Positions 7,801-15,598 of a DNA stretch of 17,067 bases are shown here, piece after piece. Below the pieces are notes generated by a model, which had not been told where the DNA came from, did no database searches, and saw only the letters and a list, made by a program, of their open reading frames with translations. This stretch comes from Alphaproteobacteria bacterium UBA685 (GTDB taxonomy: Bacteria; Pseudomonadota; Alphaproteobacteria; Puniceispirillales; Puniceispirillaceae). The translations under genes and the position numbers were made by a program. Location of the stretch: NCBI GenBank assembly GCA_002299005.1, contig DBMZ01000063.1, positions 26,512 to 43,578 of the forward strand, given 5' to 3'. How positions within the stretch are numbered: the stretch's first letter is position 1; each line of letters opens with the position of its first letter.

Positions 7801-8120
7801 GCGCCGCTATGGTGCAGGGCCAAGGCTGTGTTCAAGGCTGTCTGACCACCCATGGTTGGCAGCAACACATCTGGCTTTTCCTTGGCGATAATCTTTTCGA
7901 CAATCTCAGGCGTGATCGGCTCAACATAGGTGGCATCTGCCATGACAGGGTCTGTCATGATAGTGGCCGGGTTCGAATTGACCAAAATCACCCGATAGCC
8001 TTCTTCTTTGAGGGCCTTACAAGCCTGTGCGCCTGAATAGTCAAATTCGCATGCCTGACCAATAATAATAGGGCCAGCGCCAATAATCATAATGGATTGA
8101 ATATCATCTCTGCGCGGCAT
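4872..8120 (-). CDS. carB: Carbamoyl-phosphate synthase large subunit
   Basis: The 1082 residues are close to the usual ~1070. CarB makes carbamoyl phosphate from bicarbonate, two ATP and ammonia channelled from CarA, feeding pyrimidine and arginine synthesis. The duplicated architecture is clear. The first half has [20 protein letters not shown] at 10-29, an ATP-grasp with [12 protein letters not shown] (169-180) and [18 protein letters not shown] (299-316). The second half has [19 protein letters not shown] (565-583), [13 protein letters not shown] (722-734) and [18 protein letters not shown] (848-865). An oligomerisation region lies between them. The C-terminal MGS-like allosteric domain (about 945-1082) includes [11 protein letters not shown]. 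The ATG at 8120-8118 lies three bases after the carA stop, with AGAGGAG inside the end of carA, so translational coupling is likely. All expected motifs appear intact. Confidence 0.98.
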   Translation of the reverse strand: MPRRDDIQSIMIIGAGPIIIGQACEFDYSGAQACKALKEEGYRVILVNSNPATIMTDPVMADATYVEPITPEIVEKIIAKEKPDVLLPTMGGQTALNTALALHHSGALERHNVELIGARPDSIEKAEDRQLFREAMDKIGLESARSRTVNSFEDAIAALDIVGLPAIIRPSFTLGGEGGGVAYNRAEFEQIVSDGLRLSPVSEILIEESLLGWKEFEMEVVRDRNDNCIIICSIENVDPMGVHTGDSITVAPALTLTDKEYQVLRDASLAVLREIGVDTGGSNVQFSVNPADGRVIVIEMNPRVSRSSALASKATGFPIAKVAAKLAVGYTLDELDNDITKVTPASFEPTIDYIVTKIPRFTFEKFPGAVAELSTSMKSVGEAMSVGRTFEESLQKALRSMETGLNGLDEMDLPVADSAAGADVMTGFLSGQTPNRILRIAQALRSGMTINEVHDITKWDKWFLERMANIISHEMAVSEDGLPQSEAAMRQLKSLGFSDARLATLAGLSEADVTKARLAHNITPVFKRIDTCAAEFSSSTAYLYSSYENTAGALCESRPSTREKVVILGGGPNRIGQGIEFDYCCVHAAYALAEAGYETIMVNCNPETVSTDYDTSDRLYFEPLTAEDVISIIRKEQENGTVKGAIVQLGGQTPLKIAAALEAAGIPILGTSPDAIDLAEDRERFQQLLQKLDLKQPENGIATSAEQARQIVDRVGLPVVIRPSYVLGGRAMEVVHQREELERYMREAVVVSGDNPVLIDRFLDNAVEVDVDALCDGDDVFVAGIMEHIEEAGIHSGDSACSLPPQNLSEAVLATIREQTDALARALNVIGLMNVQFAVKDEVVYLLEVNPRGSRTVPFVAKATGVPIAKIASRVMAGEKLASFKLSETKMEHVAVKEAVFPFSRFPGVDVFLGPEMKSTGEVMGIDSDFGRAFAKSQLGASTILPLSGTVFISIKDADKQAFVPICAELVELGFTIVATGGTQAALSAAGVAATRVNKVMEGRPHAVDSMLSGDIQLVFNTAHGAGAIRDSLSLRQTALTNKIPYYTTVAGSRAAVAAIRALQTSTLDVKSLQDFLPQAAS

Positions 8121-8123
8121 GGT

Positions 8124-9332
8124 CTAACGCTCCTCTTTTGACGATTTGGCATCTGTCATCATTTGGGTAAATCTGGCAAATAGGTGGGTTGAATCATGGG
8201 GGCCGGGGGATGATTCGGGGTGATATTGCACACAGAACATCGGCTTATCTGTATGGCGCACACCTTCAACAGACCCATCAAATAACGAGCGATGCGTCAC
8301 CTCTAAATGCGCTGGCAGGCTATCTTCATCGACCATAAAGCCGTGATTTTGGCTGGTGATTTCAATCTGGCCTGTCATAAGATCTTTAACAGGGTGGTTC
8401 GCGCCTCTATGGCCGCGTTCCATCTTCACCGTCTTGCCGCCTTGGCTTAAGACCAGCAATTGATGACCGATACAAATCCCAAAGACCGGCAAGCCGCTCT
8501 CAACCACCTTGGCAATCTCTGCGCCAGTATAATCAGCCGTTGCCGCAGGGTCACCCGGGCCGTTTGATAAAAACACCCCATCAGGGTTCTGGCCTAGAAT
8601 GTCTTCTGCTGTGCTTGTGGCCGGCATGACGGTCACATCACAGCCCGCATCAACCAAGCAACGCATGATATTTTGCTTAATCCCATAATCAAGCGCGACA
8701 ACCTTATGGCTTGCTTTTGCGCTTGTATGATCTTGCGCATCAAGGTCATAGCTGCCTTGCGCCCATCCGCCTGCTTGGTCTCTTGTGACCTGCTTGGCTA
8801 AATCCATCCCGTTAAGGCCCGGCCATTCCTGTGCCATCGCCACAAGGGCTGGAATATCAAACTGGCCATCAGGCTTATGGCATAAAACGCCGCGCGGTGC
8901 GCCATTATCACGGATATGCTGTGTCAGCGCTCTTGTATCAATGCCGGCAATACCCGGCAAATTATGATGGGCAAGCCATGAAGATAAATCATCATTTGTC
9001 CGCCAGTTAGACGGGCTTGTCAGATGGTTGCGCACAATCATGCCAAGACAAGACGGCACATCTGTTTCAATATCCACAAGGTTGGTGCCTATATTACCAA
9101 TATGCGGGAAGGTGAAATTAATAATCTGGCCCGCATAGGACGGGTCCGTCATAATTTCCTGATAGCCTGTCATGGATGTATTAAAGCAAACCTCACCGAC
9201 ATTTGTGACCGCTGCCCCAAAACCGCTGCCTTCAAAGACAGTGCCGTCATCAAGCACAAGAACCGCGGTCGGCTTGGCATCGAATGACGCTTTTGAGATT
9301 GGCTTATCTGGTTGAATTTGGCCTGCTGACAT
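8124..9332 (-). CDS. carA: Carbamoyl-phosphate synthase small subunit (glutamine amidotransferase)
   Basis: From ATG 9332-9330 the product has 402 residues. CarA hydrolyses glutamine and passes ammonia to CarB. The N-terminal domain (about 22-150) has VLDDGTVFEGSGFG (26-39), FNTSMTGYQEIMTDPSYAGQ (50-69) and GIAGIDTRALTQHIR (127-141). The class-I amidotransferase domain (about 210-395) has SNGPGDP (256-262), nucleophile Cys287 in GICIGHQ, HRGANHPV (308-315), and His371 and Glu373 in YHPESSPGPHD. A GTG at 9344 would add four residues, but AAGGTGG lies eight bases before the ATG and the family normally begins close to it, so I prefer the ATG. It forms a two-gene unit with carB and is divergent from yqeY, with about 336 bases between them. 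Confidence 0.96.
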   Translation of the reverse strand: MSAGQIQPDKPISKASFDAKPTAVLVLDDGTVFEGSGFGAAVTNVGEVCFNTSMTGYQEIMTDPSYAGQIINFTFPHIGNIGTNLVDIETDVPSCLGMIVRNHLTSPSNWRTNDDLSSWLAHHNLPGIAGIDTRALTQHIRDNGAPRGVLCHKPDGQFDIPALVAMAQEWPGLNGMDLAKQVTRDQAGGWAQGSYDLDAQDHTSAKASHKVVALDYGIKQNIMRCLVDAGCDVTVMPATSTAEDILGQNPDGVFLSNGPGDPAATADYTGAEIAKVVESGLPVFGICIGHQLLVLSQGGKTVKMERGHRGANHPVKDLMTGQIEITSQNHGFMVDEDSLPAHLEVTHRSLFDGSVEGVRHTDKPMFCVQYHPESSPGPHDSTHLFARFTQMMTDAKSSKEER

Positions 9333-9668
9333 GTCACCTACCACCTTTTACTGCAGCCCTTGATAGGGCGCAAAGAAATACAAAATAGCTCAATAATCGC
9401 TAATTCTGCGGCGGCAAAAGAGGGCTAGCCAAGACGCGGACTATCCTCAACATCGAGAACGCGCGCAAAATTGCCATGTGATACAGTCAAACCCCCTCGC
9501 AGGTCAAGCCTTGATCAGGGCTTAAATGCGATATTTTACTTGTCGGAAAATAATTCTTACGCTAAAAGCGCAAATCCATTGCAATTTAGCGCCCTTTTGC
9601 GCAACGCTGCCACCATAGGCGCGATTTAACCATGACAAAGCAATGGCCCTAATAAAGAGGTAAGCAAT
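9333..9668. other. Intergenic region between divergent carA and yqeY
   Basis: No credible gene is seen here. Contents: a possible carA promoter on the minus strand (9478-9507); a short stem AAGCC/GGCTT at 9506-9510 and 9519-9523; and a longer interrupted stem with GCTAAA (9561-9566) pairing TTTAGC (9585-9590) and GCAA (9570-9573) pairing TTGC (9579-9582). AAAGAGG at 9654-9660 is the yqeY ribosome site. I find no PyrR-type attenuator or terminator-like hairpin with a U-run before carA. A clear yqeY promoter is also not visible. Confidence 0.5.
9478..9507 (-). promoter_or_regulatory. Possible carAB promoter
   Basis: On the minus strand TTGACC (9507-9502) is followed after 18 bases by TATCAC (9483-9478). 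The -35 is good and the -10 is weak. It would give a leader of about 140 bases before the carA ATG. Tentative, from pattern only. Confidence 0.3.
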
Positions 9669-10130
9669 ATGCGCGATGCCATTAGCACAGCTCAAAAAGA
9701 TGCGCTGAAAGCAAAAGATAAAACAGCTCTGTCAACGATCCGCCTGATTACAGCGGCCCTCAAAGACAGAGATATCGCCGCCAGAACCAAAGGCACAGGC
9801 GAGGGTATCTCAGATGATGAGATTCTCTCAATGCTGCAGACAATGATTAAACAGCGTGCCGAATCGGTTAAATTATATAATGAAGGCAACCGCCCTGAAT
9901 TGGCCGCCGCTGAAAATGAAGAGATTCGCGTCATCCAACAATTTCTGCCGCAACAGCTATCCGCAGAAGAGCTTGATGCCGCTATCAGTGATGCGATTGC
10001 CGAATCAGGCGCCGAATCGGTTAAGGATATGGGCAAGGTGATGGGCGTTCTCAAAGCTAACTATGCTGGTCAAATTGATTTTGGTATCGCAAGTGGCGAG
10101 ATTAAAAGCCGCCTCATGCAAAAAGACTAG
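9669..10130 (+). CDS. yqeY: GatB/YqeY domain-containing protein
   Basis: The 153 residues match the usual ~150 of YqeY. Recognisable parts are the opening MRDAISTAQKDALKAKDKT, the stretch SMLQTMIKQRAESVKLYNEG (58-77), the EIRVIQQFLPQQLS segment (85-98) and the ending VKDMGKVMGVLKANYAGQID before the last basic residues. The fold resembles the tail domain of GatB, the tRNA-dependent amidotransferase subunit that contacts tRNA. The stand-alone protein has no settled biochemical role. ATG 9669 has AGAGG eight bases upstream. It precedes dnaG-rpoD, the position it takes in many proteobacteria (often after rpsU, which is absent here), but a terminator separates it from dnaG. It starts divergently from carA. 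Confidence 0.93.
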   Translation: MRDAISTAQKDALKAKDKTALSTIRLITAALKDRDIAARTKGTGEGISDDEILSMLQTMIKQRAESVKLYNEGNRPELAAAENEEIRVIQQFLPQQLSAEELDAAISDAIAESGAESVKDMGKVMGVLKANYAGQIDFGIASGEIKSRLMQKD

Positions 10131-10163
10131 GCGCCAACCTAGCCAAACTTTGCCAAAAAGCGA

Positions 10164-10169
10164 TATAAT
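10164..10169 (+). promoter_or_regulatory. TATAAT upstream of the yqeY-dnaG terminator (possible dnaG -10)
   Basis: A perfect TATAAT lies 34 bases after the yqeY stop. No acceptable -35 is found: TTGCCA at 10150-10155 is only eight bases away. If used, transcription would begin near 10176 and pass GGCATA-TC-TATGCC (10178-10191), then the terminator hairpin, before dnaG. Only about 45 bases lie between the terminator and dnaG, so a promoter on this side is plausible. Confidence 0.3.
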
Positions 10170-10188
10170 CGCACATAGGCATATCTAT

Positions 10189-10222
10189 GCCGCCTGACCT
10201 TGTCTTCAGGCGGCTTATTTTA
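10189..10222 (+). terminator. Intrinsic terminator between yqeY and dnaG
   Basis: GCCGCCTGA (10189-10197) pairs perfectly with TCAGGCGGC (10206-10214), a GC-rich 9-bp stem with an 8-base loop, followed by TTATTTTA. It ends yqeY transcription or attenuates entry into dnaG. The E. coli rpsU-dnaG-rpoD operon also has a terminator just before dnaG. Confidence 0.85.
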
Positions 10223-10267
10223 TGGCGCCACAGATCAAGATAGAGATAAAAAGCAGAACCAACAGCT

Positions 10268-11938
10268 ATGGCCTTTACCCCTGACTTTATTGATGAAGTG
10301 CGATCGAGAATCACCCTGTCATCATTGATAGGCAAGCGGGTGAAGCTGATTAAAAAGGGCCGCAGACAAACCGGCCTTTGCCCCTTTCATAACGAGAAAT
10401 CGCCCTCTTTTTCGGTCAATGATGATGAGGGCTATTACCATTGTTTTGGGTGCGGTGCGGGCGGTGATGCCATCACCTATTTGCGCGAAACCGAAGGGCT
10501 TGATTTCACCGAAGCTGTCACGCGCCTTGCCGAGACAGCGGGCGTCGCCATCCCTGACCAGCGACCTGTTGACCCTGTCAAATTGGCGCGCCGGCAAAAT
10601 GTTATGGACGCGCTGACGGCGGCCGCTGATTTTTATAAAAGCCAACTTGCGACAACCAATCAGGCCGGCCCTGCCAGAGCCTATTTGGAAGACCGCGCTA
10701 TTTCGGATGCCACTAAGGCCGATTTTCAGCTTGGCTATGCCCCGCCCTCAGGCTTGCAAGCGCATATGAAAGCCCAAGGCTTCACCCAAGAGATTCTGCT
10801 TGCCGCAGGGCTATGCGGCACCTCAGAGCGTGACAGTTCGACCTATGATTATTTCCGCAACCGCATCATCTATCCGATTTGCAATCGCCAAGGGGCTGTC
10901 ATTGCCTTTGGCGCGCGCGCGATGGGAGATGCGATGCCCAAATACCTCAATTCCAAGGATGGGCCGACCTTCTCAAAAAGCGCCGTTCTGTATGGCTGGC
11001 AACAAGCAAGAGAGCGTGTACGCCGGAACCTACCGCTCTTGGTAGTCGAAGGCTATATGGATGTCATCGCGGTCACAGCCGCCAATGTCGCAGGCGCGCT
11101 TGCCCCCCTTGGCACCGCCCTCACAGAACAGCAAATCGCCCTTATCTGGAAATTACATGATGAGCCTGTCCTTTGTTTTGATGGCGATAAGGCAGGGCAA
11201 AAGGCCGCTATGCGCGCGATTGAACGCATCCTGCCTGTCCTAGAGCCGGGGAAATCTGTGCGCATTGCCGTTATGCCAGCAGGCAAAGACCCTGATGATA
11301 TCCTGCGCCATGAAGGCACAGATGCGCTCAAGGCCATCATCTCAACAGCCAGCAGTCTAACAGACGCGCTTTGGGCCAGATCCGCCGAAGATTTCCGCTT
11401 GGATGATCCGACATCACGCGCCGCCTTCTTCCAGCAATTGCGCGATTATGTGCGCACCATCGGCCATAGCCAAACACGCCAAGCCTATGGGGATGAGATT
11501 GAACATCGCATTCAAAGCCTGCGCGCCTCTTTGCGCGGCGGGGCATCTGGCACGGCCAGCCTTGCCACAGGAAAACGTATCAGGCGCCCGCAAACAGGGG
11601 CCAAAGCGCGCCTATCTGCCATGCTGTCCTTGCTCATCACTCATCCTGAGCGGATTGCTGATATTTATGAAGATTTGGCGATGGTTGATTTTGGGCGATT
11701 GGCAGGTGATTTCCGCCTTGAAGAAATCAAAAAAGATATGCTGGATCTGGTTATTCACGACCCTGACCTTGACGCTGGCGCTCTGTATCACCATTTAAAT
11801 GAGAAAGGTCATAGCCAAATATTGTCTGATTTGTTCAGTAATGATATGATAGCGCGTCTTGGCGGGCATCCGCGAGATATGGCAATACAAAAAGTAGGAA
11901 CGTTGCTAGATGAATTGCTAGCAAGGCTCAAACGCTAA
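10268..11938 (+). CDS. dnaG: DNA primase
   Basis: The 556-residue protein makes RNA primers for replication and works with the DnaB helicase. The N-terminal zinc-binding domain has the CHC2 pattern, with Cys38, His41, Cys59 and Cys62 in LCPFHNEKSPSFSV and YYHCFGCG. The catalytic core follows: YFRNRIIYPI (195-204), AFGARAMGDAMPKYLNS (213-229), and a TOPRIM fold with Glu261 in VVEGYMDV, DGDKAG at 305-310 and AGKDPDD at 338-344. Residues from about 430 form the helicase-interaction domain; it is poorly conserved, and the total is somewhat shorter than many DnaG proteins, so the tail may be compact. ATG 10268 has no clear Shine-Dalgarno, which suits low expression. A stem-loop and rpoD follow after 80 bases. 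Confidence 0.97.
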   Translation: MAFTPDFIDEVRSRITLSSLIGKRVKLIKKGRRQTGLCPFHNEKSPSFSVNDDEGYYHCFGCGAGGDAITYLRETEGLDFTEAVTRLAETAGVAIPDQRPVDPVKLARRQNVMDALTAAADFYKSQLATTNQAGPARAYLEDRAISDATKADFQLGYAPPSGLQAHMKAQGFTQEILLAAGLCGTSERDSSTYDYFRNRIIYPICNRQGAVIAFGARAMGDAMPKYLNSKDGPTFSKSAVLYGWQQARERVRRNLPLLVVEGYMDVIAVTAANVAGALAPLGTALTEQQIALIWKLHDEPVLCFDGDKAGQKAAMRAIERILPVLEPGKSVRIAVMPAGKDPDDILRHEGTDALKAIISTASSLTDALWARSAEDFRLDDPTSRAAFFQQLRDYVRTIGHSQTRQAYGDEIEHRIQSLRASLRGGASGTASLATGKRIRRPQTGAKARLSAMLSLLITHPERIADIYEDLAMVDFGRLAGDFRLEEIKKDMLDLVIHDPDLDAGALYHHLNEKGHSQILSDLFSNDMIARLGGHPRDMAIQKVGTLLDELLARLKR

Positions 11939-11962
11939 GATTGTATTCTACGATCCTGAAAT

Positions 11963-11984
11963 AAAGCGCCCTTATCGGCGCTTT
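11963..11984 (+). promoter_or_regulatory. Perfect stem-loop between dnaG and rpoD
   Basis: AAAGCGCC (11963-11970) pairs perfectly with GGCGCTTT (11977-11984) around a 6-base loop. The following CGTGTTTC is not a good U-run. It lies 25 bases after the dnaG stop and 35 before the rpoD ATG. By analogy with E. coli, where the message is cut between dnaG and rpoD so that the two genes differ in level, this may protect the dnaG 3' end or guide processing. Weak termination is the alternative. Confidence 0.6.
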
Positions 11985-12018
11985 CGTGTTTCGAGCTGAC
12001 AGACGAAAGAGTGAAAAT

Positions 12019-14025
12019 ATGGCACGCAAATCAAGCGCCTCCGCAGCAGAAGATAAAGACCAGACAGGTGACGCACCTGTATTGGACACAAAAAACTCTG
12101 CGATTAAGACCCTCATCAAAAAGGGTAAAGAGCGCGGGTTTGTCACGCATGATGAGCTAAATGCCGCCCTCCCCCAAGAAGAGCTTACCTCTGAGCAAAT
12201 CGAAGATGTGATGTCAGCCTTGAGCGAAATGGGCGTGAATGTTGTTGATTCTGCTGATGCCGAAGAGACAAGCTCTGATAATAGCAATGAAGAGACCTCT
12301 ACGGCGGGTAATCTATCTGATTCAGACGTCTCTGGCTCAGATGATCCTGTGCGCATGTATTTGCGTGAGATGGGCACGGTTGAACTGCTTTCACGCGAGG
12401 GTGAGATTGCCATTGCCAAGCGTATCGAAGCTGGCCGCGAGATGATGATTGGCGGCCTTTATGAGAGCCCTTTGACCATCCGCGCGCTGATTGCGTGGCG
12501 CAAGCAGGTTGAAGAAGGCGCGATGCCGCTTCGTGATATTATCGACCTTGATACGACTTATAACCGCCTCAATGGCACACCGTTGGAAGATCAAAACGCC
12601 CTGCGCCTTGCCGCCGCCGCCGAAGCCGAAAACGCAGCAGCTGAGCCAGAAATCGCACAAGGCGAGGCAGAGATTGAAAATGAAGAGCCAGAAGATGAGG
12701 ATGAGACCGCAGAGGCCACCTCAACCAATTCTGACGATGATGATGATGATCTAGATGATTTCAACATGTCTCTTGCCGCGATGGAAGAAGCGGTAACAGA
12801 TGATGTCTTCGCCAGCTTTGATGAAGTTGAAAAGGCCTTTAACGCCTATAATAAGATCCAGCAAGCACAGCTGAAATCAATGAAGGCAGAAGAGCCTATT
12901 CCTGCCGCCAAACAGCTTGCTTTGCAAAAGGCACGCATCACCTTGGCCGAAAAGATGGAATCAGTCTTTTTGAATGCGGGCAGACTTGAATCACTCTCAG
13001 AACAGCTATTTGATCTCTCGCGCCATATCACCGCGATTGAGGGCCAAGTTTTGCGTCTTGCCACTGATTGCCGCGTGAATCGCAACCAGTTCATCGACGC
13101 ATGGACAGGCCGTGAGAATGTCGCCAATTGGCCGGGTGATAAATTCAACAATGTTGCGTGGCGCAAATTGCTTGAAAATCATGGTGACGCGGTGCGTGAT
13201 GCGCAAGATAAGATGGATTTGATGATCGATGATATCGGCCTATCTATCTCTGAATTCCGCGAGATTATCCAGACCGTCCAGCGCGGCCAACGCGAGGCGG
13301 CACGTGCGAAAAAAGAAATGGTCGAGGCCAATTTGCGCCTTGTGATTTCGATCGCCAAAAAATACACCAATCGCGGCCTGCAATTCTTGGATTTGATTCA
13401 AGAGGGCAATATCGGCCTGATGAAGGCGGTTGATAAATTTGAATATCGCAGAGGCTATAAATTCTCGACCTATGCGACATGGTGGATTCGCCAAGCGATT
13501 ACCAGATCTATCGCTGACCAAGCGCGCACAATCCGTATCCCTGTGCATATGATTGAGACAATTAACAAGCTTGTGCGCACCTCGCGCCATATGCTTCATG
13601 AGATTGGCCGCGAGCCGACCCCAGAAGAATTGGCAGACAAGCTATCTATGCCGCTTGATAAGGTGCGCAAGGTGCTGAAAATCGCCAAAGAGCCTATTTC
13701 TCTTGAGACACCCATTGGTGATGAAGAAGATAGCCAGCTAGGTGATTTCATTGAAGATAAGAACGCTATTCAGCCGCTTGATGCCGCCATTCAATCGAAT
13801 TTGCGCGAGACAACCACGCGCGTTCTTGCCAGCCTTACCCCGCGTGAAGAGAGAGTCTTGCGCATGCGCTTTGGTATTGGTATGAACACTGACCACACGC
13901 TTGAAGAAGTTGGTCAGCAATTCTCTGTGACAAGAGAGCGTATTAGACAGATTGAAGCAAAAGCCTTGCGCAAGCTGAAACATCCGTCACGCTCACGCAA
14001 ATTGCGGTCATTCCTCGAGCATTAA
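12019..14025 (+). CDS. rpoD: RNA polymerase primary sigma factor RpoD (sigma-70)
   Basis: From ATG 12019 the product has 668 residues. The open frame reaches back to a GTG at 11986 inside the stem-loop region, but GAAAGAG before the ATG favours the shorter form. The domains are region 1.1 (about 27-75, including [16 protein letters not shown]), region 1.2 (109-139, [20 protein letters not shown]), a non-conserved region with an Ala/Glu/Asp-rich insert (about 198-250), region 2 (435-505, [20 protein letters not shown] and [20 protein letters not shown]), region 3 (about 510-590), and region 4 (605-668), whose helix-turn-helix [20 protein letters not shown] reads the -35 box. The insert contains a run of six Asp (239-244), five of them from a perfect GAT repeat at 12736-12750, a slippage-prone tract. 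The last gene of the yqeY-dnaG-rpoD group, it is followed by a tRNA. Confidence 0.98.
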   Translation: MARKSSASAAEDKDQTGDAPVLDTKNSAIKTLIKKGKERGFVTHDELNAALPQEELTSEQIEDVMSALSEMGVNVVDSADAEETSSDNSNEETSTAGNLSDSDVSGSDDPVRMYLREMGTVELLSREGEIAIAKRIEAGREMMIGGLYESPLTIRALIAWRKQVEEGAMPLRDIIDLDTTYNRLNGTPLEDQNALRLAAAAEAENAAAEPEIAQGEAEIENEEPEDEDETAEATSTNSDDDDDDLDDFNMSLAAMEEAVTDDVFASFDEVEKAFNAYNKIQQAQLKSMKAEEPIPAAKQLALQKARITLAEKMESVFLNAGRLESLSEQLFDLSRHITAIEGQVLRLATDCRVNRNQFIDAWTGRENVANWPGDKFNNVAWRKLLENHGDAVRDAQDKMDLMIDDIGLSISEFREIIQTVQRGQREAARAKKEMVEANLRLVISIAKKYTNRGLQFLDLIQEGNIGLMKAVDKFEYRRGYKFSTYATWWIRQAITRSIADQARTIRIPVHMIETINKLVRTSRHMLHEIGREPTPEELADKLSMPLDKVRKVLKIAKEPISLETPIGDEEDSQLGDFIEDKNAIQPLDAAIQSNLRETTTRVLASLTPREERVLRMRFGIGMNTDHTLEEVGQQFSVTRERIRQIEAKALRKLKHPSRSRKLRSFLEH

Positions 14026-14049
14026 AGTGCATGAAAGCGTTAATTAGCC

Positions 14050-14055
14050 TATAAT
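14050..14055 (+). promoter_or_regulatory. Probable -10 element of the tRNA gene
   Basis: TATAAT at 14050-14055, in an AT-rich stretch 21 bases before the mature tRNA 5' end, would start transcription near 14062. The -35 position holds no good match (GTGCAT at 17 bases). The tRNA may instead, or also, be cut from read-through of rpoD, since no terminator separates them. Confidence 0.4.
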
Positions 14056-14076
14056 ATAGCGCAAAAGAGAAATAGC

Positions 14077-14153
14077 GGGCCTGTAGTTCAATTGGTTAGA
14101 ACCCACGGCTCATAACCGTGTTGTTGCAGGTTCGAGTCCTGCCGGGCCCACCA
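14077..14153 (+). tRNA. tRNA with anticodon CAT, most likely tRNA-Ile2 (lysidine type)
   Basis: The 77-base gene folds fully. The acceptor is GGGCCTG (14077-14083) with CGGGCCC (14143-14149), including one T-G wobble; the D stem is GTTC/GAAC (14086-14089, 14099-14102); the anticodon stem is CACGG/CCGTG (14104-14108, 14116-14120) around loop CTCATAA, with CAT at 14111-14113; the T stem is GCAGG/CCTGC around TTCGAGT. Discriminator A150 and an encoded CCA follow. CAT can mean initiator Met, elongator Met or Ile2. The first C1/A72-type initiator mismatch is absent. The GGGCC acceptor and CACGGCTCATAACCGTG arm resemble alphaproteobacterial tRNA-Ile2, whose C34 is changed to lysidine by TilS to read AUA. 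The position after rpoD also fits. Elongator Met is the alternative. Confidence 0.95.
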
Positions 14154-14185
14154 TTTCTTATTTTACTTCAAAAGCATAAATGCAT

Positions 14186-14238
14186 AAAAAAAGGCCTGCC
14201 ATCCACATAATACCTATGGGGAAGCAGGCCCTTTTATT
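14186..14238. terminator. Bidirectional intrinsic terminator between the tRNA and the aminotransferase
   Basis: GGCCTGC (14193-14199) pairs with GCAGGCC (14224-14230). The 24-base interior can pair further through CCAT/ATGG. On the plus strand CTTTTATTT follows, ending tRNA and rpoD transcripts. On the minus strand the seven A at 14186-14192 become a T-run, 20 bases beyond the aminotransferase stop. It therefore serves both convergent units. Confidence 0.85.
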
Positions 14239-14257
14239 TATCGGCTAAAGGCTAGAT

Positions 14258-15499
<1,242 letters not shown>

Positions 15500-15504
15500 T
15501 CAGG

Positions 15505-15534
15505 AAAATACGCCTCTATTTTTGGCCTGTCCAA
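15505..15534 (-). promoter_or_regulatory. Possible aminotransferase promoter
   Basis: On the minus strand TTGGAC (15534-15529) and TATTTT (15510-15505) are separated by 18 bases, placing the transcript start about 35 bases before the ATG at 15463. The remainder of this 135-base gap must also hold the uvrB promoter, for which I find no good match. No GTTC-N7-GTTC LexA-type site is present here. Confidence 0.3.
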
Positions 15535-15598
15535 CAAAAAGCAACAATTCGTACCCGCGCTTATGGTCAAATGCCCTTCGAGACACTAAATTAGGCGC

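Noticed and set aside
9405..9477. Leader peptide (about 25 codons from an ATG at 9477 on the minus strand) in the carA upstream region
   Set aside because: Its ATG would lie at or before the transcript start predicted from the only promoter candidate, it has no Shine-Dalgarno, and it shows no run of regulatory codons.
11928..12419. 163-codon open frame on the minus strand over the 3' end of dnaG and the start of rpoD
   Set aside because: It is antisense to well-supported dnaG/rpoD coding sequence, Ser-rich with no recognisable domain, and best explained by the codon use of rpoD.
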